DNA of 64,000 nucleotides from Datisca glomerata (taxonomy: Eukaryota; Streptophyta; Magnoliopsida; Cucurbitales; Datiscaceae): assembly GCA_003255025.1 (NCBI GenBank), contig QANY01000113.1, forward strand, positions 231,118 to 295,117, in the 5' to 3' direction. The translations under genes and the position numbers were made by a program. Shown piece after piece: positions 55,819 through 64,000 of the stretch (positions are counted from its first letter, which is position 1; every line of letters begins with the position of its first letter). The notes beneath the pieces are model-generated. The model was not told the origin of the DNA and made no database searches. It saw only the letters and a program-made list of their open reading frames with translations.

Positions 55819-57445
55819 AGTTGTTATATTTGGATTTTTAGTTCGATTAGGAATACTTTAGATTTTTTATCTTAAAATTGAATATTAGTTCTTAATTTGA
55901 TGGATCCTACTTAATGAAATCTCCTTTTCTGTTTTCTATCATGACAAAAAGAGAAGCAATGATTAGGCAAGAGAAGAAGCTAGAAGTATCAGTTCTGGTT
56001 TATGGCCAGAAAAAGCCATCTCCCTATATGAATACGATGTAGTTCTCTAAATGTTCTTAGGCTATGATTTTGCTGGTGTAACATGGGCAACAATGCATCA
56101 CAAGGATTCTGCCTAATTTGACTATGCTATATATGGTCTCAATTGTTTTTGCTTTCTTTTCCTCTGAATAATTTTTTAAGCTATTGCAACTTATATGATA
56201 ATTGAAAGTCAGAATAAGAGAGGATATAATGCATTTTCCATTTTGTGCCCTCCCCGGATGAACTTCTATCAATACTTGTTTTTGCTCTTCTAATGTTTAT
56301 TACAATGGTCTCAAAGTTATGATTGTGCGCAAGATTTTTTTAGTTAACTCTTAACACCTGCTGACATGGCGGTGAGTGATCATCAAGAGAAGGTTTCAGC
56401 TGCTGCCAATCACTAGGAGATCTTTGATTCTCTCTTTATGTTATCATCCCCGTCAAGCTGAATGGGGAGGTCTTCACTTGAAGCTTGCCTTTTAAGTAAT
56501 TGAATTGAGTTGTAGAGAGGACTTTGATAAGAAGATCAACTAGCTGTTCAATAGATGGAATAGTTGGTTAATTGTTTGTTTTATAGTCAGTTAATTGTTT
56601 ATTTCCTTTAGTTTTATTTATTTCTTTTTTTGACATGATTGAAATTGAGGGGAGAGGTATATGGTGTTCAAACTGAGTAAGGATTGCATCATCTCTAATT
56701 AGTGATTTTTTCTCTTTGTTGTTATTGTTTTAACTCTCTTTAGTGGAAGATGGATGATAAATTTCTGTATTTATTGTGATTGAAAAGGGGGGATATGGTG
56801 TTCAAACTTTTGTGTTGAACATTATTTATTGTTTGTGTAAAGATAAATTTGATAAGAAAAAAAGATAACTTTGTTTATTGTTTATTGTTTATGTAAACAT
56901 TGTTTACTGTGTTGTCTGTTAATAACGGTTTTTCTTTTCACAACTGAATTTTCCTTCATACAAAACAAAAGTGCAACCCACAAGTAAATGCTTTCATTGC
57001 TGAATGAAATCCCAGAGTTCTTTATAGATTTATTGATAAGTATTAATTTTAGGAATACAGTTGAAATTTAGGAATGAGCACTATTTACTTTATTTGTTGT
57101 GAAATTGATATCTTAAAGTTATTATAGATTTATATGCTATTTTTGAATAATCTGGATAACTTTTCATTGTTGGGCCTTTTGGTGGTAATGAGTTTTAAGA
57201 TTTCTGCTACTGAATTTGTTCACCTAGAGATGTGTTCAACTTTAAGAGAAATAAGGAAAAAATATATTATTTGTAATCAATAACTCTATATACTGTTTCA
57301 ATAATTATATGATCAAGCAATCTTAGCTTCATTTCAAATAGGAAAAATCTCTATGCTCAGTGTGTGGATTTTGGTATGCTCTACATGAATGATCAATTTC
57401 CTTTTGTACGACAGAGAGTAGGAGCTCCTAGACTATTTTTTGCAG

Positions 57446-57592
57446 AGGTCCGATGGCCAAAGAATGCCAACAGAAGCAAGCAAGTCACGGAATGCTTCTA
57501 TCGCCAACGACACAACGGTTCATGAAGCTTCAATACCTGAAAGAATACCACCTCCCCCTCCTCATATGGTCAATGACCCTAGATCTATATAA
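57446..57592 (+). other. Exon-like open block in element K
   Basis: Follows a polypyrimidine tract and GCAG acceptor-like site. 48 sense codons and a TAA, with readings RSDGQRMPTEASKSRNASIA and IPERIPPPPPHMVNDPRSI. Not recognised as any family; perhaps part of an old CACTA gene or captured sequence. Confidence 0.35.
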
Positions 57593-60304
57593 CACTGTAA
57601 GAATTAAGTACTTTAATTGCACTCAAGGATGACATTTTATACCAAAACGCAATGGAGGTGCATATTTTACGCAGAGCAAAAGGGCCGCGGGAACAAAAAT
57701 CTCAAACCCTCCCTAAATTCCTCCCAATCCCAACTTCTCTTTGTTTCAGGTATATCCCTAATTCCATGTCATACTTTAAATTTCCTGTGATGGGCTGTTA
57801 TATATAGTTTACTTTGTTGAGATATGTTACGAAATAAGCAAGTAGCTTATGTTATCTTCATTTTGTTAATCTATATTTGTTTGTTTTCGTTGGTGGTTCA
57901 AAGTTGGAAGATTTTAATTTCTAGTTCCTGAGGTAGTTGCAATGGCATCATTGCAAGGAACCTGATAGATGTGAAGGAATAAGAGATAAAAAAGCAGCGG
58001 CCGCTGAATCGGTTCAGCAAGAAGAGCAGTAGGGATCCTGACTTGGCTTATAAGATCATGCTTTTATGGATTTGTTATGCTTTTAGTTTACTGTCCTCTC
58101 TGCTATCTTCGATTGTATAATTCTATTTTTTGAAAAGCTGAGTTTCTAAGCCTGATTACAGAAAGGTATTTTATAATTGTTTGATTATCTCTTAAAATAA
58201 ACCATAATACATGAGTACAGAAAAGTATGCACAGTCATATATTGTCATTCCCTTCAATCATTCTGGTTTATTTTTATATCTCTAAAAAATTATAAATCTT
58301 TGTTAGTTATGTAAATTAATTAACTGAGAGAAAACCAATACTTGGCTTGAATTGAAGAATATTTTAGCTTTGGCATAAATTATCAAGGTGAAGTATTATC
58401 CTTTCTATTCGCCACTTCTCAACCTCTCTGTAATAGGGAATGCATGTCGATGTGAGTAAATATGTTTTTAGAACTAGATTTCTGGCTTTGCCAAGGACTA
58501 GAATTCGCTATGATGCTTGGTTCAAATTGTAATTTATAGGCATATCTTTACTTCTGGTATGGTGTGATTGTTTTTCCATTGAGGGAGGGTAGTATAAGAT
58601 AAGATTTTATGGATCTATGATCCTTTTAATATTAGATGTGATTGAGGATAATTTTTGTTTTGCTTCTTTGTTCTTGGTCTTAAGAATGCCCACCTCCATA
58701 GGTCTTGTGTGGATAATTCTACATAATACTTTGAAAGAAAATTGAAGTCTCCTAAACTTAAAGTCTGTACAAGGTTGGCGTTTTATTATTTCCTGGAGTA
58801 TGATACTGAAGGCAGGAGTTCAATATAGCATGAGTTTTTACATTGCCATTGAATGTTGGATCACAGTTGCATTTTGGTTTTGCTGTACAATACCTTGAGT
58901 GCTCTGTTTATTGTAAGTTTTTTTCAATGAAACTTAACTTTAAGTTATATACATCACCTGTGATTATTGTCTTCTTTTCAATTCTAATTTTTGTTCAGCT
59001 CCCAAACTTGGTTTGCCTGGTAATTTATTTGTAAAATAGACTGGGGCTTGACATAATTTTGATTAAAACAATTAATAGGCTCTGTTATTCTCTATTAGAC
59101 TTCTGGGTGTGGTTATGCAATCTATACTTCTTCCTATTGTTTGATTATTTATGTGTATTCAATATTTTTGAACAAAATAAAAAAAAATTGTTTCTAAAAC
59201 CTAATTTCTATGAGTTATGCTTCTTTTGATGCTTAAATGCTTGATTTCGTGCAAAGTTATGGTTAATGTTTTTTTTTGTTCTGTTGGATTTCCCTTTCTA
59301 TACACGGTAATAGTTATTTCTCTAGGTGGTAGTCAAATTGATTGGGGTGAAAGATAGGAGATTTAACTAAGGGATATATTATGATGATGCAATCCGTGTA
59401 TCATTTCTTGCTCTCAAGCATTGGTAGTTTATGGTATTAGAATCAAGTTTTTAGTCAAACTGGTTTAGTTATATTTAATCGTTCACTTCAGCCAATTTTC
59501 TACCAAACAGAAAAAGAGAACACAAAAGATGTTTGAGAGTCTTTAGTCTTTACCTTGCAGTTTCTTCTCAATATTTCAAGGAGTATTAATAAAAGGTCTA
59601 AAGACGAACCTGGTAACTGACTATATCCTAAAGGTACCCAAATCATATATATAATACCAACTATGTTACTATTATAGAATTTGCTAATGCATTTCAATCC
59701 TTTCATGTGAGCAGAGGATATGATCCCAGCCTCGAAAGGTAATAATCTCTTCTTTGTAGATGTTTAAGTATATATTAGGCTTTAACTTCTTTAATTTTTC
59801 CTCTACATTATATGTTTTATATAGTGAGCGTACCTTTGTGACTCTGTGTTAAACTATATTCACCATAGTGTACGTAGTTAGAATATTCAAAATTGTCAAG
59901 CATCTGTTAATTGGGATAACAAGGTTGGCTTATATGTACAATGTCTTTCACAACATGTATCATTTTCTCCTGCCTTTCTCTGCTTTCCAGTGTAATATCT
60001 ATCATCTACCTAGTGCTAACTGACTTAAGTGCAGTCCTTTAATATGGTGTGCAACCAAATGGGTCCAATATATAGATGTTTTGCATTTCCAATTCAAGCT
60101 TGTTGAAAATGTTCATATGGTTGTCTCATATGTGGATGCTTAAGTGTGGCAAACTTCATATGCCTTTTTTATGTTTTGTCCAGTCCAGACTTAGAAAAAC
60201 AGCCATAGACAATAATGCATCAGTATTACCAACTGACATAAATCCTTAAAAATAGGAACTCTTGTTTATCATGGTTTAGGTTTAGCCGCCTTTTGCTCCA
60301 AAAT

Positions 60305-60445
60305 AATTATGTGTTGTTATAGCACAAAACAACAACGTTTTGCTCCAAAACGCAATAGAAAACTAAAAGGCCGAGTGAAATTTTCACAAGCCCCAAATAA
60401 ACCCACGTTACCAAATGAACAATCCCCAATTATGTGTTGTTATAG
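60305..60445 (+). repeat. Internal copies of the left subterminal sequence of element K
   Basis: AATTATGTGTTGTTATAGCA at 60305 and AATTATGTGTTGTTATAG at 60428 resemble the left end of K just inside its terminal repeat (AATTATGTGTTTTAATAGCA at 55084). CCAAAACGCAATAGAAAAC (60345) also recurs near 57645. It suggests a nested or rearranged second CACTA. Confidence 0.6.
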
Positions 60446-61479
60446 TAATGTAGATGGGGATTTGGAGAACTTTATTGAAAGTACAAGTTGTCTGAGAACA
60501 ATATATTTAGAGTGAAAGTTGAGTTCTTAAAAGAGTTGATAGTCTATCATCTTAATATAATGTATCTTTATGTGAACTCATCTGTTTGTTCCCTTTTACA
60601 TTTAGATTTTTATATGGTTCATTTTCTTTTACAGAAACATTCGATGTATGGCATGACTTAGCTTTCAGAGCTGGGAGTACTAACGAGAGATGGTTGCTCA
60701 ACTGGGGTTGCAAGGCTATGGTAAACAAACAATCAATGTTTATTATTCGAGTCCTCTTAAGATGATAATGCTATTGAATTATTGTAAGACGAGGCAAGTA
60801 ATTCACCATATTATTTGTTTGTGCAGCTGCGTTGATGATCCTTTTTGACAAACAATATTGGGCTATATGCAGGTATTGGTCATAGAGGTTAATATAGTGC
60901 TTGTTGACTCCGTTTGAGATATAGGGGCTACAAGGTGTATATAACTTGGAAAAGAAGGTAGATATTCTCCTATCTGTCTCTCTCCCTCATTCTCCTTCTC
61001 TCTCATATTGAATATCTAATGTGTTACCAATATGTACCTGTCCAGATATTTGATGTAGCGTTTAGAGGTCTTTCCCAGGTTGAAGGCCCAACAGAAGAAG
61101 CAAGTTGTTGCGTCTACAACTAACGACATCAATTTCTAAAACTTCACAATTAGATTTGAAATTATACTAGATTTTAATATTTTTCTATAGGATATTTTAT
61201 TTTGGCTTGTTCTATGTAAAAATCAATATGTATTTTTCGTTTGAAGATATGATTTCTAGTGGACAATAAAATGTAATAATTTTGAGTAATTAAACAAAAT
61301 GTTATGTGATTTTGTTATTTTATGATATTTTGTAAAAAATAATTTAATTTTTAAATTTGTACAATTACAAGAATAAGTAATAAAAAAGTTATAAAAAATA
61401 TTGCATAGCATTAACAACGCGTTATTGAAAATGTAACAATATATTTTATACACGTTTAATAGTGTTTAAAAAAAGTTAT

Positions 61480-61860
61480 TGTAACCTTTCTATATCATTT
61501 TTTAAACGCTATAGAAAGTCTCCCATTGTTTCTATGCTTATAATAGCGTTTATAAAACGCTATGGAAACCTTTCTATAGCATTATTAAAATGCTATAGAA
61601 AGTCTCCCATATTGCTACGCTTTTATAGCGATTTATAAACGTTGTTATAAGCATACCAAATGCAATGTCACACTTTCTATAGCGTTTAAAAAATGTTATA
61701 GAAAGGTTACAATAGCATTTTTTATACGATATTAAAAATGGATATGATAGCGTTTATAAAACATTATCGTAGAGTTGGAATTTTAATAGCGTTGGCAACC
61801 ATAACGTTATGAAAAATGCTATTAAAACCCTATGATAACGTTTTTTAGCCGCCATCATAG
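61480..61860. repeat. Right subterminal repeat region of element K
   Basis: At least ten copies of a motif close to TATAGCGTTTATAAAACGCT in both orientations. In CACTA elements such arrays bind the transposase-associated DNA-binding protein. Confidence 0.75.
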
Positions 61861-61875
61861 GGTTTTTTTGTAGTG

Positions 61876-63085
61876 AATGCTTCATCCTTAACTTTTAACA
61901 CGTATATCCATACATTCCTAGAGGGAATCATCAGCAATAGAAAGAAAGTACCAGTAACCACTATGAGTTATAGTGGTGAAGGTCTACATAGGTTTGAGTG
62001 AATGTAATCCAATGCAGCTACTGAGTCATGAGAGGTAGTGCTGAACTTCAACATGTGGCGCTTCCCAAGTACAGTGTTCACAGAATCTAATGCTAGATAC
62101 CTTTCCTTTACCCATCAGTCCCTGCTTGCACAACAATCCTTCATCATTCATATAACCCACCATCTATGCTAAAGTTTTACATTAGAAAAATCAGATTTGC
62201 TAACTGTTGTAGTATGACCAATGATAATTTGTCCTAGCAAGACATATAGCCCATTCTCATTGACTCCCTTTATAAATACCAATGATCCCTTGTGGCCTTT
62301 AAGATTCCATTTTCAGACTTGTAGGTGTAGCCAACCTCATCAAGAGTACCCAAAGAGACCATGTTCCTTTTTAGCTCAGGTGCATGTGTGACTTCACTTA
62401 GTGTCATCACTATACCATCATGCATCTTCACTGAGATTGACCCAACCCCAATGACATTGCATGACTAATTATTGCCCATAAGAACTTTTCCCCCTCCCAT
62501 AGCTTGGTAGGTGTGAACCAGTAATCTCTTTTAGGGGTCATGTGATATGAGTAGCCTGAATCTAGTGTCCATTCAGAGCTATTACTTTCCGTTGAAACTG
62601 TAAAGACCTCAGCATCACTGTGAACATGGGTGACTGCAGCAAGATCATTACTGCTGCTCCTCTTTTCCTTCTCTTTGTTTTTCCATTCAAAACAAATTTT
62701 CTTTAAATGTGCCTCCTTAGTACAAACGAATCACATATTCTTGGTTTTTCTCCCTGCTAGATTGTGACCTAATGAGAGCCTTGAGTTCTCATTCTCATCA
62801 CTCAGCTTTTCATTTGCCTCTGAGTTTTCAAGCTTGATAGTCATCCTCTTGAAGCCAAAAACCTTTCCTTCAGGTATATATTAGTTAGAGACTTTTTTAT
62901 GTAAAGGGACTCTAACTTAGCCAATGGGATCAAGGCATATGGAAAGCAACCCTTTAGCATTAACTGTCAAAATTTCATCGTTTGACTAATCTATTTCTCA
63001 TCTTTTCTTTGTGGGTGATTCCTTTTTCTTCTGTAAAAGCTTCTGAGGTGGAGTTCAGTAAGAGTGCCATTGTCTTTGGTCAAAA
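61876..63085 (-). pseudogene. Gag end, protease and integrase start of copia H
   Basis: Minus strand: gag remnants with FGFKRMTIKLENSEANEKLS (about 62860-62800) and a knuckle-like CTKEAHLKKIC. Protease reads SEWTLDSGYSYHMTPKRDYW with the catalytic DSG kept (about 62580-62520). Then MGNN, GVGSISVKMHDGIVMTLSEV (about 62460-62400) and THAPELKRNMVSLGTLDEVG. Integrase begins toward WIYVLKVKDEA at 61890-61876, where element K interrupts it. Confidence 0.85.
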
Positions 63086-63129
63086 TACTCCTTCTCATAT
63101 CTGCATGGCTTAATACAGGCGATTGGGTC

Positions 63130-63755
63130 CTAATAGTGGCAAATACGTTGGCAAATATCATGGTATCCTTTTGATTTTTTTGCCAAGACTGAAACTTTTA
63201 ATGAGTTGGTGGACGAGGTTGTTAAAAGGGTTTATGGTTGGTCGGAGCGTTTCTTACCTCATGTTGGGCAGGAAGTTCTTATTAAAATTGTTTCTATAGC
63301 TATCCCTAATCATGCTATGTTGTGTTTTAAAATTCTAATATCCATCTACAAGGTTATCTGTAAGCATATTGCGAATTTCTGGTGGAGTGGTTCTAGTGAG
63401 GCTGACAGTTTTCATGGGGGTTCTTCGGCCAAGTTAGCCCTTACCAAATACGAAGGGGCCAGAGGACCTAGGCCTTTCTTGATCTGTCCTGTTTTAATGT
63501 GGTTTTCTGGCTAAGCATGGGTGGAACATCCTAATGAATCCCGGTCCCCTCCTTGCCATCGTTCTAAAAAATAAGTAGAAATTCTTCTTTCTTTCAGGCG
63601 GAGCTAGGGTCGAGACCGTCTTGAGGATGGCAGGGTATATTAGAAGGGAGAGATTGCTTAAATTTGATTTATGTGGAGAGTTGGTAATGATCATTCTATT
63701 AGAATCTGGGAGGACCCTTATATTCCCACCTTCTACCTTCAGGGTCATTTCTCCT
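63130..63755 (+). mobile_element. LINE fragment 3 (post-RT region), + strand
   Basis: Reads VKRVYGWSERFLPHVGQEVL then IKIVSIAIPNHAMLCFKILI (63215-63330), NFWWSGSSEADSFHGG, LAKHGWNILMNPGPLLAIVL (about 63505-63570, other frame) and IRIWEDP-like sequence near 63700-63720. This is the usual segment after the LINE RT palm (GW...LS.AG.EVLIK...IP.Y.M.CF). Truncated on both sides. Confidence 0.85.
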
Positions 63756-63768
63756 TATAAAGATAGAT

Positions 63769-64000
63769 TAGGGGTGTTCAAAAACCGTCCAGACCGTATA
63801 ATTCGATCCAGACCGGGATCGAAGTTGATCGGTCTAGACATTTTTTTCTCATATTTGGTCAGTTCGGTCCTCCTTTTAAAGAAGACCGAACTTTCGGTTA
63901 AAATTCTGGACCAGACCGACCAGACAGACCGTATAATATATATATATATATAGTGTTTTACCTTCTCACTGTACGGGTGCGTGTTGGTTAGCCCCCGCTT
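63769..64000. mobile_element. Possible hAT-like terminus, partial
   Basis: TTAGGGGTGTTCAAAAACCG resembles the termini of many plant hAT-type non-autonomous elements (TAGGGGTGT), followed by repeated CCAGACCG/CGGTC motifs in both directions. The partner terminus was not seen. An AT dinucleotide run lies at 63938-63952. The window ends before a decision is possible. Confidence 0.35.

Larger units (their letters stand above)
55075..61875. mobile_element. Element K: CACTA transposon inserted in copia H
   Basis: Perfect 11 bp terminal inverted repeats, CACTACAAAAA (55075-55085) and TTTTTGTAGTG (61865-61875). The 3 bp target duplication AAT is at 55072-55074 and 61876-61878. Subterminal repeats are dense at the right end (61480-61860: CTATAGCGTTTAAAA and inverted forms). 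No TNP2-type transposase motif was seen in 6.8 kb, so it is probably non-autonomous. Exon-like blocks exist: 55941-56042 (34 codons), 57446-57592 after a TTTTTTGCAG acceptor, and 57980-58030. The target copia frame resumes exactly on both sides. Confidence 0.85.
48560..63100 (-). mobile_element. Copia H, Ty1/copia split into three parts by two insertions
   Basis: Minus-strand parts in order: gag-protease-integrase start (63085-61876), integrase end (55074-54442), RT and RNase H (49773-48600). CACTA element K (55075-61875) sits in integrase and copia F (49779-54436) between integrase and RT. The reading continues across both insertions once they are removed, and both show target-site duplications. 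LTRs of H were not recognised on either side. Confidence 0.85.

Overview
This is eukaryotic nuclear DNA from a flowering plant, probably a eudicot. It is AT-rich, has no convincing intact host gene, and is packed with decayed plant transposable elements: Tat-type Ty3/gypsy, Ty1/copia, LINEs and CACTA DNA transposons. Assembly gaps lie in a TTC microsatellite (24094-24123), a poly-C tract (44642-44649) and a poly-G tract (47308). Almost every reading frame is broken. Protein assignments come from reading translated motifs by eye; no database search was run.

Layout. 1-756: LTR-like sequence directly before a primer-binding site. 757-9420: element A, a Tat-like gypsy on the + strand (gag, protease, RT, two RNase H domains, integrase), with an antisense ORF region downstream and a 3' LTR-like end. 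9421-13060: AT-rich DNA without a recognised gene. 13065-14095: LINE fragment, minus. 14100-18085: copia element E (+), with an inverted internal block at about 15283-16466. 18450-22200: second LINE, minus. 22880-27603 plus 38431-38909: element B, a second Tat-like gypsy (minus), split by copia C.

27605-38430: copia element C (+), with two LTRs and a 1.3 kb tandem duplication of its gag region. 38910-41190: LTR, primer-binding site and leader of a relative (G). 41551-43985: a relative in opposite orientation (D). 44440-44985: LINE tail with a plant RNase H domain. 46154 onward: left end of a CACTA-like element (J), followed by three exons resembling threonyl-tRNA synthetase (47534-48039, minus).

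48560-63100: copia element H (minus), cut into three parts by copia F (49779-54436, near-matching 5 bp target duplication) and CACTA element K (55075-61875, 11 bp terminal repeats, exact 3 bp target duplication AAT). 63130-63755: LINE fragment (+). 63769 to the end: possible hAT-like terminus.

The elements do not work together; the window is a record of successive insertions and rearrangements. The best supported points are the H/F/K nest with target duplications, the inversion in E, the interruption of B by C, the matching antisense-ORF organisation of A and B, and the threonyl-tRNA synthetase exons near a CACTA-like end. I found no clear new biological system.
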